Source: Flavobacterium luteolum (GTDB lineage Bacteria > Bacteroidota > Bacteroidia > Flavobacteriales > Flavobacteriaceae). Taken from it: a DNA stretch of 64,000 nucleotides. A program made the translations under genes and the position numbers. The notes below the pieces were generated by a model that was not told where the DNA came from, did not search any database, and saw nothing but the letters and a program-made list of their open reading frames with translations. Location of the stretch: NCBI RefSeq assembly GCF_027111275.1, contig NZ_CP114286.1, positions 4,822,501 to 4,886,500 on the forward strand, read 5' to 3'. Positions 1 through 8,486 of the stretch are shown one piece after another. The stretch's first letter is position 1. Each line of letters starts with the position of its first letter.

Positions 1-321
1 TATTGGGCTTATTATTTTAAAGAACATAGCGAAAATCATATTTCAAAAATTTCAGATGAATATGAATTAGAGAACATGAAACTGGCTTCTGCAAAATACA
101 GTTCTATGTCGGCTACAAAAGATTACAATGATTTTATTCATAGAACTACTTTAGATTTGAAACTGCCTGTAAATTCAGTTTTAAAACTAATTGATGTTTC
201 AAAAGGACATACAGATAATGATAAACTGCTTAGTTATCTTGAAATGATGAGAGAAAGCGCTAAGAAAATTGATGATTTGGTGAATGACATTCATGTAAAA
301 TCGACAACAAACAGAAACTAG
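1..321 (+). CDS. C-terminal fragment of a PAS/histidine-kinase-like protein with degenerate phospho-acceptor site
   Basis: Open from the first base in frame 1, so the gene starts before the window and 106 codons are visible. The segment around bases 130-300 resembles the dimerisation/phospho-acceptor helices of Bacteroidota sensor kinases, whose typical core reads F-x-x-R-A-S-H-D-L-K-x-P-L-N-S-I. Here it reads RTTLDLKLPVNSV, so the phosphorylatable His is Leu (codon 151-153). The second helix (YLEMMRESAKKIDDLVNDI) fits the family. No ATPase domain follows; the protein stops 19 codons or fewer after this helix. Inference: a non-catalytic dimerisation or scaffold module that works with the small protein and PAS protein downstream. 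The missing N-terminus prevents a full call. Confidence 0.6.
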   Translation, partial: YWAYYFKEHSENHISKISDEYELENMKLASAKYSSMSATKDYNDFIHRTTLDLKLPVNSVLKLIDVSKGHTDNDKLLSYLEMMRESAKKIDDLVNDIHVKSTTNRN

Positions 322-387
322 TTTTTAAAACTAGAATTAAAACCAAGTCCCAAAAAAAACAATATTAATATTTTTTAAACCAGTTGT

Positions 388-732
388 ATGTTTAAGCATG
401 ATTTACCAACTGCAGTGCCTACGCTGCATAATCTTAAAAGAATAATTGAAGATTTTTTGAATGAAAGCATAACATTAGATTCGATTGAAAAAATGGGGAT
501 TCAATCTGATTTTGAAATAGAAGTAAAGGAGATTTTCAAAAATTACCGAATGAGTTCACATGTTTACGATCTTGATTTTCAATATAAAAAGCTAATTCAG
601 ATTATGAATGATATTCGACAGCTTAATCTTGCTGTTAATAATGAAATTCCAGAATGGCTTGAAAATGAATTAGAAACAGTTTTTCGTAAAATCAGAAATA
701 TTCTTCTTGTCTTGGAAATCGAGTCAAATTAA
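388..732 (+). CDS. Small helical protein of unknown function
   Basis: 114 codons starting with ATG, 66 bp after the kinase-like fragment and 57 bp before the PAS gene, same strand. The product is predicted mostly alpha-helical and acidic, with no signal peptide, no membrane segment and no cysteine. I do not recognise a family. Its position between a degenerate sensor module and a PAS protein suggests a part in the same signalling unit, perhaps as a phosphotransfer-like or adaptor helix bundle, but no conserved His of an HPt domain stands out. AT-rich leader without Shine-Dalgarno, usual for this phylum. Confidence 0.6.
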   Translation: MFKHDLPTAVPTLHNLKRIIEDFLNESITLDSIEKMGIQSDFEIEVKEIFKNYRMSSHVYDLDFQYKKLIQIMNDIRQLNLAVNNEIPEWLENELETVFRKIRNILLVLEIESN

Positions 733-789
733 GGTTTAAGGATTCATTTTATACTTATTGAATTGTAAATTAATTTAAATGTAAAAGTT

Positions 790-1395
790 ATGGATACTAG
801 ATTACACCGTCCAACACCTTCGGATAGAGAAGTGGACTGGAATAAGAATAAAGTATTGCTAAGTAAAACTGATAAAAAAGGAACCATTTTATATGCCAAT
901 GAAGACTTTATAGATGTTTCTGGTTATGATGAATTTGAGCTTGTCGGCCAGCCTCACAATATAGTTCGCCATCCGGATATGCCCAAGGTTATTTTTAAAT
1001 TTTTATGGGACAGTATTAAATCCAGTGAAAATATTCATGTTATAATAAAAAACATGGCTAAAACTGGACGTTATTACTGGGTTGTAACCGATTTTAAAAT
1101 AATCGCTGATACAGATGGTGAAATAGTAGGTTTCTTTGGCACGAGAAAGTCGGTTCCAAATGAGATTATTGTCAAATTTATTGAGCCTTTGTACAAGAAA
1201 CTTTTACAGATTGAAGAAACCAGCGGTATGCATGCTTCTGAAGAATATTTGGTAGGTTTTCTGGAAGAAAGAAAGAAAACGTATATGGAATATATTGATC
1301 ATCTGATTGCAACGGGTAAAGACGATAAAAACAAAATTAGCAAAGGTTTATTCAGTGGCCTTTTTGAAAAAAAGAATGATGTGAAAAAGAAATAA
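790..1395 (+). CDS. PAS domain protein, Aer-like sensor without output domain
   Basis: 201 aa. Residues about 20-125 form a PAS domain of the aerotaxis-receptor type: KKGTILYANEDFIDVSGY, then the characteristic PHNIVRHPDMP segment and YYWVVTDFKII. In Aer proteins this domain binds FAD, so a redox or oxygen cue is plausible here. After the PAS domain comes only a helical, lysine-rich tail of about 75 residues; there is no methyl-accepting, kinase, GGDEF or DNA-binding domain. It must therefore signal through a partner, possibly the kinase-like protein encoded just upstream. Third gene of the apparent three-gene unit; a hairpin terminator lies 155 bp downstream. Confidence 0.85.
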   Translation: MDTRLHRPTPSDREVDWNKNKVLLSKTDKKGTILYANEDFIDVSGYDEFELVGQPHNIVRHPDMPKVIFKFLWDSIKSSENIHVIIKNMAKTGRYYWVVTDFKIIADTDGEIVGFFGTRKSVPNEIIVKFIEPLYKKLLQIEETSGMHASEEYLVGFLEERKKTYMEYIDHLIATGKDDKNKISKGLFSGLFEKKNDVKKK

Positions 1396-1514
1396 TCAAC
1401 GATATACTTCATTGTGTCTGGCAAAATATTCAACCCCTTTAAATTTGTCCCCCAACAAAACTAAATCACCTGAATGATAAATAGGACGCAATGGAGTTTT
1501 TTTTTTTTAAGTTT

Positions 1515-1546
1515 CTAAGGTGCTAAGCTTCTAAGATGCTAAGTTT
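1515..1546. repeat. Octamer array, four CTAAGnnn units
   Basis: Four units in exact 8-nt phase at 1515, 1523, 1531 and 1539, each starting CTAAG with three variable bases. It lies just before the hairpin at 1551-1582 and faces an inverted array of the same type at 1619-1674. Same repeat type as at 11616, 12490, 25103 and 49405. Confidence 0.85.
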
Positions 1547-1550
1547 TAAA

Positions 1551-1588
1551 GCCCAAAGATTTTAAGTTTAAAATCTTTGGGCTTTTTT
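1551..1588. terminator. Bidirectional intrinsic terminator between PAS gene and recG
   Basis: Perfect 13-bp stem: GCCCAAAGATTTT at 1551-1563 pairs with 1570-1582, with a 6-nt loop, then six T to 1588. An A-run precedes the stem, so it can also act on recG transcripts coming from the other side. Confidence 0.85.
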
Positions 1589-1618
1589 GGTATTCGAAAA
1601 AAGAGGCTAGGATATAAC

Positions 1619-1674
1619 CTTAGAACCTTAGAACCTTAGAACCTTAGTATCTTAGTATCTTAGAAGCTTAACTA
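1619..1674. repeat. Inverted octamer array, seven CTTAGnnn units, ending in the recG stop codon
   Basis: Units at 1619, 1627, 1635, 1643, 1651, 1659 and 1667, all in 8-nt phase; most are CTTAGAAC or CTTAGTAT. Read on the minus strand they are GTTCTAAG-type units. The unit nearest recG supplies that gene's stop codon: TAA (minus strand, 1670-1668) is the TAA of the first TTAAG/CTAAG unit. Confidence 0.9.
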
Positions 1675-3776
1675 ATATAATTCCAAATATTCTTTTTCTT
1701 AGTCAGCTCTATGAAGATGTTTCTTAAAATGGCATGTTCGGGTTTTTGAAGAGCTGAATCTTCTTTTAAGATTTTCATGGCGTAATTTCTGGCTAGAGAT
1801 AAAATCTCTCTGTCTTTTACAATATCTGCAATTTGCAGGTTTAAAACACCGCTTTGCTGTGTTCCCATTAAGTCGCCTGGACCGCGAAGTTTTAAGTCTA
1901 CTTCGGCAATTTCGAAACCATCGTTGGTTTGTACCATAGTCTCCATTCTCGTTTTGCTGTCAGAGCTTAATTTATGTCCTGTCATCAAGATGCAATAACT
2001 TTGCTCGGCGCCACGGCCTACACGTCCGCGCAGCTGATGCAATTGCGAAAGTCCGAATCTTTCGGCACTTTCTATAATCATTACGCTGGCGTTTGGTACG
2101 TTTACACCAACTTCAATTACGGTTGTCGCAACCATAATATTAGTTTTTCCTTCAGAGAAACGCTTCATTTCAGAATCTTTATCGGCTGGTTTCATTTTTC
2201 CGTGAAGAATTGAAATTGAATATTGAGGTAACGGAAAATCACGAGAAATACTTTCGTAACCGTCCATTAGATCTTTATAATCCATTTTTTCCGATTCCTG
2301 AATCAGCGGATAAACAATGTAAATCTGTCTGCCTTTTGCAATTTCATCACGAAGAAATTTCCAAACTTTCAAACGATTTGTATCATAACGATGTACAGTC
2401 TGAATTGGTTTTCTGCCTGGTGGTAATTCATCAATAACCGAAATGTCCAAATCACCATATAAACTCATAGCCAAAGTTCTCGGAATAGGAGTGGCGGTCA
2501 TCACTAAAACGTGTGGCGGAATATCGTTTTTCTTCCACAATTTAGATCTTTGCTCCACACCAAAACGATGCTGCTCGTCAATTACAGCCAAGCCTAAATT
2601 CTGAAATTGCACTTTATCTTCCAGTAAAGCATGAGTTCCAATTAGAATTTTAAGTTCGCCGCTTTCTAATTCTTCATGAATAATTTTTCTTTCAGAAGTT
2701 TTGGTAGAACCCGTTAATATTCGAATATTGATATTTAATATTTTAGCAAATTCAGATAATCCAAGAAAATGCTGATTGGCTAAGATTTCTGTTGGCGCCA
2801 TCAAACAAGCCTGAAAACCATTGTCGATAGCCAAAAGCATGCTCATAAAAGCTACGATTGTTTTTCCAGAACCTACGTCTCCTTGAAGCAGACGATTCAT
2901 TTGAGCGTTGCTTCCCATGTCGGTTCTGATTTCTTTAATTACTCTTTTTTGAGCATTTGTTAAATCGAAAGGAAGATGGTTTTTATAAAATTCATTAAAA
3001 AGTTCGCCCACTTTATCAAATGGATGTCCTTTTATTTTATGTTTTCGAATGAGATTCTTTGTAATTAACTGCAACTGAATAAAGAACAGTTCTTCAAACT
3101 TCAGTCTGAATTGTGCTTTCGCTAAAATATCAGCGCTTTTCGGAAAATGAATATTGAATAATGCAGCGCGTTTCGGAATCAGCTTTAATTCTTCGATTAA
3201 AAATGGCGGAAAAGTTTCGGTAAACAACGCTTGTGTTTCCAAAAAAAGCTGTTCCATTAATTTATTAATGGTTCGGTTTGAAATGCCTTTATTAGCTAAA
3301 GCTTCTGTCGAAGGATAAACCGGTTGCATTGCCGAGCGTAAACTTCTTTCGTGTTCGCTTAGCAATTCTATTTCCGGATGCGCCATACTAAACTGGCTTC
3401 CATACAGCGAACATTTTCCAAAAATCACTAATGGTTCATTGAGTTTTAAACTTTCGCGAATCCATTTATGACCTTGAAACCAGTTTAAGTCAATTTGCCC
3501 AGTATCATCAACAAAAGAAGCTACAAGACGTTTTTTGTTTTTGGCAAATTCAACTGTTTTAATGTTGATTATTTTGCCGATAATCTGAACTTCAGAACCA
3601 GTATTCTGTAATTCATTAATCTTATAATAACGCGTTCTGTCAATATATCGATTCGGAAAAAGATTGACTAAATCTCCATATTTATGAATGCCCAATTCCT
3701 TGCGAAGCAGCTGTCCACGGCTTGGACCAACACCTTTTAAGTATTCAATCGGAGTTTCAAAAAGATTATTAGACAT
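1668..3776 (-). CDS. recG: ATP-dependent DNA helicase RecG
   Basis: 702 aa from the ATG at 3776. Superfamily 2 helicase that remodels stalled forks and branch-migrates Holliday junctions. Visible: N-terminal wedge/OB region, Walker A GDVGSGKT at about residues 299-306, the RecG-type DEQH box at about 400-403, motif III TATPIPRT, and the C-terminal helicase motifs ending ERFGLSQLHQLRGRVGRG. A longer reading frame exists to 3836, but the product from 3776 begins MSNNLFETPIEYLKGVG, the usual start in this group; the extra 20 residues look like untranslated leader. The stop codon is embedded in the octamer array at 1619-1674. Divergent from the lipoprotein gene at 4032. Confidence 0.96.
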   Translation of the reverse strand: MSNNLFETPIEYLKGVGPSRGQLLRKELGIHKYGDLVNLFPNRYIDRTRYYKINELQNTGSEVQIIGKIINIKTVEFAKNKKRLVASFVDDTGQIDLNWFQGHKWIRESLKLNEPLVIFGKCSLYGSQFSMAHPEIELLSEHERSLRSAMQPVYPSTEALANKGISNRTINKLMEQLFLETQALFTETFPPFLIEELKLIPKRAALFNIHFPKSADILAKAQFRLKFEELFFIQLQLITKNLIRKHKIKGHPFDKVGELFNEFYKNHLPFDLTNAQKRVIKEIRTDMGSNAQMNRLLQGDVGSGKTIVAFMSMLLAIDNGFQACLMAPTEILANQHFLGLSEFAKILNINIRILTGSTKTSERKIIHEELESGELKILIGTHALLEDKVQFQNLGLAVIDEQHRFGVEQRSKLWKKNDIPPHVLVMTATPIPRTLAMSLYGDLDISVIDELPPGRKPIQTVHRYDTNRLKVWKFLRDEIAKGRQIYIVYPLIQESEKMDYKDLMDGYESISRDFPLPQYSISILHGKMKPADKDSEMKRFSEGKTNIMVATTVIEVGVNVPNASVMIIESAERFGLSQLHQLRGRVGRGAEQSYCILMTGHKLSSDSKTRMETMVQTNDGFEIAEVDLKLRGPGDLMGTQQSGVLNLQIADIVKDREILSLARNYAMKILKEDSALQKPEHAILRNIFIELTKKKNIWNYIS

Positions 3777-3821
3777 TCGAAGATTAGATTTTATAGAGCC
3801 AAGAATAAAAGAGTCGAGAAC

Positions 3822-3862
3822 CAAGAAGAAAGACAAAGTATATTCTATTTTCTTTCTTCTTG
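3822..3862. repeat. Heptamer-type inverted repeat between recG and the lipoprotein gene
   Basis: CAAGAAGAAAGA (3822-3833) pairs perfectly with 3851-3862, 17-nt spacer, followed by a T-rich run. The left side reads as 7-nt steps beginning GA (GAGTCGA, GAACCAA, GAAGAAA, GACAAAG). It is in the recG upstream region, so it is either a transcribed leader hairpin or a spacer element. Confidence 0.6.
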
Positions 3863-4031
3863 ATTTTTTATTTCTTTAAAAAGCGAAGATAGATTTTAAT
3901 TAGGAATTTTGAAAATGAATTATTGTTTTCAAGTGTTTGAATATTAATTTATCATTAATTTCTTAAGTTTAGACGCAACCATTTTAAGAAAGTAAAATCT
4001 TAATAATAATTAACCATTAAAAACTATAAAA

Positions 4032-4463
4032 ATGAAGAAAATTGGACTTTTAATCGTATTGTTTATTTCGCTTGTTTCTTGTTCTAATGATGACAATGAA
4101 AATAAACCAACCGAAAGCTATCACGGAAAATGGATCCTTACAGCGATGGGCAACAGTAATCCCGCAGTAAATTCGGTAGATATTTTAGAATGGGAGGAAT
4201 CGTATACTTTTAATTCTAATAATACATTCTCTAAAACAAGAAAGAAAGATGGTAAAATTACAACCATTTCAGGAACTTATTCTGTAGTAAAAACGACAGA
4301 TCAAATTCAGTTTGAACTAAATTATACTGCAGAGAGCGATATAGTAGCATCTTGTACTTCCAAGACAAAAGAAAATTTATATATCATTAATAGTTTCGGA
4401 AATTTGTATGGAACGTGGAGTGTATGCGATGGTCCAAGACTAGTATATGAGAAAAAGAAATAA
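4032..4463 (+). CDS. Small lipoprotein, lipocalin-like
   Basis: 143 aa with a classical lipoprotein signal: Lys-Lys, hydrophobic core, then lipobox LVSC with Cys17 as the lipidation site. The Ser-Asn-Asp-Asp run after Cys17 is common in exported Flavobacterium lipoproteins. The mature part (about residues 30-140) is beta-rich, begins with HGKWILTA and resembles the small lipocalin-like domains common in Flavobacteriia; I infer this from the GxW pattern only. Two Cys in the second half may form a disulfide. Function unknown. Monocistronic: a terminator follows at 4498. Confidence 0.75.
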   Translation: MKKIGLLIVLFISLVSCSNDDNENKPTESYHGKWILTAMGNSNPAVNSVDILEWEESYTFNSNNTFSKTRKKDGKITTISGTYSVVKTTDQIQFELNYTAESDIVASCTSKTKENLYIINSFGNLYGTWSVCDGPRLVYEKKK

Positions 4464-4497
4464 TTTTTGAATGCTTACTAATTCAGATAATTTGGAG

Positions 4498-4523
4498 GCT
4501 CCGTTTATGACGGAGCTTTTTTT
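4498..4523 (+). terminator. Intrinsic terminator after the lipoprotein gene
   Basis: Stem GCTCCGT (4498-4504) with ACGGAGC (4510-4516), 5-nt loop, seven T following. The T-tract runs directly into the -7 box of the next gene. Confidence 0.85.
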
Positions 4524-4530
4524 ATCTTTG
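4523..4530 (+). promoter_or_regulatory. -7 box TATCTTTG for the DUF1697 gene
   Basis: Matches the Bacteroidota consensus TAnnTTTG; the ATG at 4548 lies 17 nt downstream. It is fused to the preceding terminator's T-tract. Confidence 0.65.
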
Positions 4531-4547
4531 CATAAAAATTAGAAAAA

Positions 4548-5087
4548 ATGAAAACACATTTAGCGCTTTTACGTGGGATCAATGTTTCTGGGCATAATAT
4601 GATGAAAATGGAAGCTTTGAAAGCAATGCTGGAAAATCTTGGTTTTCAAAACGTAAGAACGTATTTGCAATCCGGAAATGTTTTTGTAGATAGCGAAGAA
4701 GAAGCTTCAAAAGTTGGGTTTATGATCAAACAGGAAATATTTAAGGTATTTGGTCATGAAGTTCCAGTTGTTATGATTACCAAAGAAAATTTAGAGTCGT
4801 GTTTTGTTAATAATGCATTCTTGAAAGAAAAAGATGCTGACCTGAAAAAACTATATGTTGCTTTTGTTTCAACAACTCTAAAAAAAGAAAACATAAACGA
4901 TTTAAAGATAAGTCAGTTTAAGCCAGACGAAGCGAGTATTGACGAAAACAGAATTTTCATTAAATATGCTGTTGGTGCTGGAAAAACTCGTTTTGACCAA
5001 AAATATATCGAGAAAAAATTGAATGTAACAGCAACAATTCGAAACTGGAATACGGTTACGAACTTGCTTAAAATGTATGAAGAATAA
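4548..5087 (+). CDS. DUF1697 family protein
   Basis: 179 aa, full length for the family. Hallmarks: LLRGINVSG near the N-terminus, RTYLQSGNV at about 38-46, and the C-terminal RNWNTVTNLLKM. DUF1697 proteins are cytosolic; no reaction is established for the family. The start is fixed by the -7 box at 4523-4530. Its stop TAA shares its last A with the ATG of the next gene (5085-5087/5087-5089), so the two are probably translationally coupled, although the second product is exported. Confidence 0.88.
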   Translation: MKTHLALLRGINVSGHNMMKMEALKAMLENLGFQNVRTYLQSGNVFVDSEEEASKVGFMIKQEIFKVFGHEVPVVMITKENLESCFVNNAFLKEKDADLKKLYVAFVSTTLKKENINDLKISQFKPDEASIDENRIFIKYAVGAGKTRFDQKYIEKKLNVTATIRNWNTVTNLLKMYEE

Positions 5088-5488
5088 TGAAAAGGTATTT
5101 CGTATTAGTTTTTGTTCTAACAATGGCTTTAAATACTGCTGTTTTTGCTCAAAGCGCAAAAACAGCTCCCGAAGACTTCAATGCTTTTTTCAGTAAATTC
5201 AATGCTGATCCGAAATTTCAAGTGAGCAGAGTGATTTTTCCTCTAAAATACAGGGCAAATAATGACGATCTTGAATTGGTGGATTATACGCAGACAAAAG
5301 AGAATTACAAAGTGCTTACTTTGAATAGAAAAGCAGACGAAAAATTTTTAAAAAGAACTTTATCGATAAAGAAAAGCAAAGTCACTCTTGAAGAGCGTGG
5401 ACTAGATAATGGAATTTATATTGATTATATCTATGAATTAAAAGATGGTAAGTGGTTCTTGAAAACTTGGGTTGATCAATCAACTTAA
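5087..5488 (+). CDS. Exported DUF4348-like protein
   Basis: 133 aa. Signal peptide with hydrophobic core at residues 5-20 and likely signal peptidase I cleavage after VFAQ. The mature part carries DFNAFFSKFNADPKFQVSRVIFPLK, which I recognise as typical of Bacteroidota DUF4348 proteins, and an aromatic C-terminal strand (GKWFLKTWV). Function unknown. Start codon overlaps the stop of the DUF1697 gene by one base. Family name given from pattern memory, moderate certainty. Confidence 0.72.
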   Translation: MKRYFVLVFVLTMALNTAVFAQSAKTAPEDFNAFFSKFNADPKFQVSRVIFPLKYRANNDDLELVDYTQTKENYKVLTLNRKADEKFLKRTLSIKKSKVTLEERGLDNGIYIDYIYELKDGKWFLKTWVDQST

Positions 5489-5568
5489 TTTCGAATCCAT
5501 TTTTGCATAGCTGGAAAAGTCATTTTTTGTTCTTTTTCGGCTTTATGAATTTAAATAAAAATTTCATT

Positions 5569-6312
5569 TTACTTTTTAATTAAATCACAATACCAGAATC
5601 CAAAATCGAAGGCAGTTTCATCATTAGTATCGCAGGCTGTATTGGATGAATCTTTTTTTTGTGGCTTCTCATATTTTCTATACACAATTTCGCCAATTTC
5701 AAAATCAATAGGTTTAGAAAAAATAGGTCCATCGAAAGTAAAAGTATGAAATTCGCCATTTTCACCACAGACATCAACATTTTCAGGTAAATCATTTATA
5801 AAATCCTGATCGATTATTCTGCCAACAAAACTTTTATCCAGATACTTTTCGTTTACACAAACCACAATTGTTTTAAATCCAAGCGAAATGAACTCTTGAA
5901 TTAAATCAAGAGTTGGGATTTTCCAAATCGGAAAAACGCCTGTTAATCCGATTTTTGCTAATTGATTTTCACGATATTGGCGTAAATCTTCCAGAAAAAT
6001 ATCTCCAAAAATAGAATGTGTTATGCCTTTTTGCTTTAGTTCGGTTAACGTTTCGGTCATCACTTTTTCATATACTTCCATTGTCGGCATTTCGGGTACT
6101 TCCAGAATTTTTAATGGAATTCCGATATTTTCTGCCTGTTCTTGCAATAATTCAACCCGGATCCCGTGCATTGAAATTCGCTGAAATTGTTGGTTTACAC
6201 TTGTCAGTAAACATTCGATTTGAAACTCACTATTTTGTAATGTTTTATATAGGGCAAGAGCAGAATCTTTTCCGCTGCTCCAGTTAAATAAGGCTTTTTG
6301 AGGTGTAGACAC
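5569..6312 (-). CDS. Dph6-related ATP pyrophosphatase (adenine nucleotide alpha-hydrolase family)
   Basis: 247 aa. N-terminal PP-loop: FNWSSGKDS at residues 9-17, variant of SGGKDS, which binds ATP for adenylation. The second family motif is GENGEFHTFTFDGP (usual form E-G-G-E-[FY]-H-T), followed by a conserved Pro-containing strand. In eukaryotes and archaea Dph6 amidates diphthine on EF2; bacteria lack diphthamide, so the substrate here is unknown and the name describes only the fold. Divergent from the aminopeptidase gene; convergent with the DUF4348 gene with 80 bp between and no strong hairpin. Confidence 0.85.
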   Translation of the reverse strand: MSTPQKALFNWSSGKDSALALYKTLQNSEFQIECLLTSVNQQFQRISMHGIRVELLQEQAENIGIPLKILEVPEMPTMEVYEKVMTETLTELKQKGITHSIFGDIFLEDLRQYRENQLAKIGLTGVFPIWKIPTLDLIQEFISLGFKTIVVCVNEKYLDKSFVGRIIDQDFINDLPENVDVCGENGEFHTFTFDGPIFSKPIDFEIGEIVYRKYEKPQKKDSSNTACDTNDETAFDFGFWYCDLIKK

Positions 6313-6373
6313 GATTTGACTGTTTTATATGGTAAACTTACAAAATTCGTTCTATTTGTAAAGGAAACCTTTG

Positions 6374-6381
6374 TAACTTTG
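6374..6381 (+). promoter_or_regulatory. -7 box TAACTTTG for the M1 aminopeptidase
   Basis: Consensus TAnnTTTG. It puts the transcript start near 6388, which rules out the in-frame TTG at 6387 and supports the ATG at 6408. Confidence 0.65.
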
Positions 6382-6407
6382 GGATTTTGCCTTTAAAATC
6401 CGTTTCA

Positions 6408-8468
6408 ATGAAATACATTTTTTTATTATTCACCAGTCTTCTTTTTGCGCAGCAAACTCAATATGTTGACTTTAAATCGGTTTCTGGACAATTGACATTA
6501 AGTCCGAAAGATAAACTAGTTTCAGGAACTGTCGATTTTCAATTTGAGATTTTAAAAGATTGTGACACTATTGCCCTTGATGCTAAAAACATGGGTTTTT
6601 CGAATGTAAGAATTAATGATAAGGAGATTATTTTTATCAATACCGACAAGCAGTTAAAATTGATTTATCCTTTTAAACAAGGACAGAATCATTTGACTTT
6701 TAATTATACAGCAAAGCCAAAACAGGCATTGTATTTTGTTGATATGGATAATGACGAAATACAAATCTGGACACAAGGACAGGGGAGATATACAAGTAAT
6801 TGGTTTCCGAGTTTTGATGATGTAAACGAAAAATTGATTTTCAATTTAGGGATTTCATATGATAAAGATTATCAAGTAGTTTCTAATGGAGTTTTAAAAG
6901 AAAAGCCAACAAACGGAAATCTGAATCACTGGCAGTTTGAAATGGAAAAACCAATGAGTTCGTATTTATTAATGCTGGCTATTGGGAAATTTGATAAAAA
7001 AGAATTTAAATCCAAAAGCAGAGTTTCTTTAGAATATTATTATGAACCCAAAGATGCAGATCGTTTTGAGTCAACTTACCGATATTCTAAACATATTTTT
7101 GATTTCCTTGAAAAAGAAATTGGTGTAAAATATCCTTGGAAAATCAACAGACAAATTCCAGTAAGAGACTTTTTGTATGCTGGAATGGAAAACACCACTT
7201 CAACTCTTTTTGCAACGCGTTATGTGGTAGATTCAATAGGTTTTTGTGACCGAAATTATACCAATGTCGATGCGCACGAATTAGCACATCATTGGTTTGG
7301 AGATCTTATTACTGCCGAAAGCAGTACACATCATTGGCTTCAAGAAGGATTTGCAACCTATTTTGCTTTGTTGGCAGAGAAAGATATTTATGGAGAAGAT
7401 TATTTTTATTCGAAACTATATGATACGGCACAGCAGATTAAATTTGCTTCTCGTACAGACACGATTCCCGTTTTAAATGCAAAAGCGAGTTCTCTTACCT
7501 TTTACGAAAAAGGTGCTTGGGCATTATTTGTTTTGCATGAATCTATTGGAGATAAAGCCTTCAAAAAAGCAATTAGAAATTACTTGAAAAAATACGCATA
7601 TCAAACCGTAAATACACAGAATTTCTTCGACGAAATAAAAAAAGTTTCCGATTTTGATCTGGATAATTTTCAGAAAACTTGGTTGGAATCAACAGCTTTT
7701 GATACGCCAACTGCAAATGCATTGTTGAGCAAAAACAAAACAATTCAAAAGCGATTGGAAATCGATAAATTAAAAAAAACGCCTTTAGCCGAAAAAGCAG
7801 CTATTTTAAAAAGCACTTTAGAATCGGATGTGTATCAATCTGTGAAAGAAGCTGTTGTTGATCAATTAGAAAATGAGAAATACGAAGATAAAAAAGCTCT
7901 TTTGCTTTTGGCAATGCAGACTAATAACATCAAAGTACGCCAAAATCTAGCTGGTTCTTTGACTAAAATTCCAGAAGATTTTAGAGAAAATTATGAAACT
8001 CTTTTGAATGACAAATCGTATCAGACGCAGGAAATAGCGCTTTATTGGTTGTGGAGAAATTTTCCCGAGCATAGAACAGAATATTTGGATAGATCAAAAA
8101 ACTGGATAGGCTTCAACGATTATAATCTTAGAACTTTGTGGCTTTCTCTTGCTTTGTCAACACCAAACTATATTAATGAAAAAGATGTTTTGGTAAAGGA
8201 ACTGATTGCATTTTCATCAACAAAATACGAAGCTACAACCAGGCAAAATGCATTAGAAAAACTGATTGCCTTTAAAATTATTAACGATCAGGTTTTGAGT
8301 AATTTAGTTGGCGCAACTACGCATCATATGTGGCAGTTTTCGAAATTTGGCAGAGATACGATAAGACTTCTGTTAAAAAATCCTGAAATGCGTGCTTCTT
8401 TTAATAGAATTTTACCTAATTTGACACCCGATGAGCAATTCCAATTGAATCGTTTATTGAAAGAGTAA
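6408..8468 (+). CDS. M1 family metallo-aminopeptidase, exported
   Basis: 686 aa from the ATG at 6408. Zinc aminopeptidase that removes N-terminal residues from peptides. Signal peptide MKYIFLLFTSLLFAQ. Substrate-binding GMEN motif at residues 259-262 and zinc site HELAH at 290-294, followed by the third ligand Glu in WLQEGFATY. The C-terminal 250 residues are helical, HEAT-like, as in M1 enzymes. Expected in the periplasm or on the cell surface. The start is chosen because the -7 box at 6374-6381 would place the upstream TTG at the transcript start and because the signal peptide then begins at Met. Confidence 0.92.
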   Translation: MKYIFLLFTSLLFAQQTQYVDFKSVSGQLTLSPKDKLVSGTVDFQFEILKDCDTIALDAKNMGFSNVRINDKEIIFINTDKQLKLIYPFKQGQNHLTFNYTAKPKQALYFVDMDNDEIQIWTQGQGRYTSNWFPSFDDVNEKLIFNLGISYDKDYQVVSNGVLKEKPTNGNLNHWQFEMEKPMSSYLLMLAIGKFDKKEFKSKSRVSLEYYYEPKDADRFESTYRYSKHIFDFLEKEIGVKYPWKINRQIPVRDFLYAGMENTTSTLFATRYVVDSIGFCDRNYTNVDAHELAHHWFGDLITAESSTHHWLQEGFATYFALLAEKDIYGEDYFYSKLYDTAQQIKFASRTDTIPVLNAKASSLTFYEKGAWALFVLHESIGDKAFKKAIRNYLKKYAYQTVNTQNFFDEIKKVSDFDLDNFQKTWLESTAFDTPTANALLSKNKTIQKRLEIDKLKKTPLAEKAAILKSTLESDVYQSVKEAVVDQLENEKYEDKKALLLLAMQTNNIKVRQNLAGSLTKIPEDFRENYETLLNDKSYQTQEIALYWLWRNFPEHRTEYLDRSKNWIGFNDYNLRTLWLSLALSTPNYINEKDVLVKELIAFSSTKYEATTRQNALEKLIAFKIINDQVLSNLVGATTHHMWQFSKFGRDTIRLLLKNPEMRASFNRILPNLTPDEQFQLNRLLKE

Positions 8469-8486
8469 ATTAGAGTGGAAAGTAGG

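Noticed and set aside
1619..1674. Octamer arrays as a CRISPR array
   Set aside because: Units are 8 nt with no 25-40-nt spacers and no cas genes nearby.
5569..6312. Diphthine-ammonia ligase as a literal function
   Set aside because: Bacteria have no diphthamide; only the fold and motifs are shared, so the name was kept at family level.
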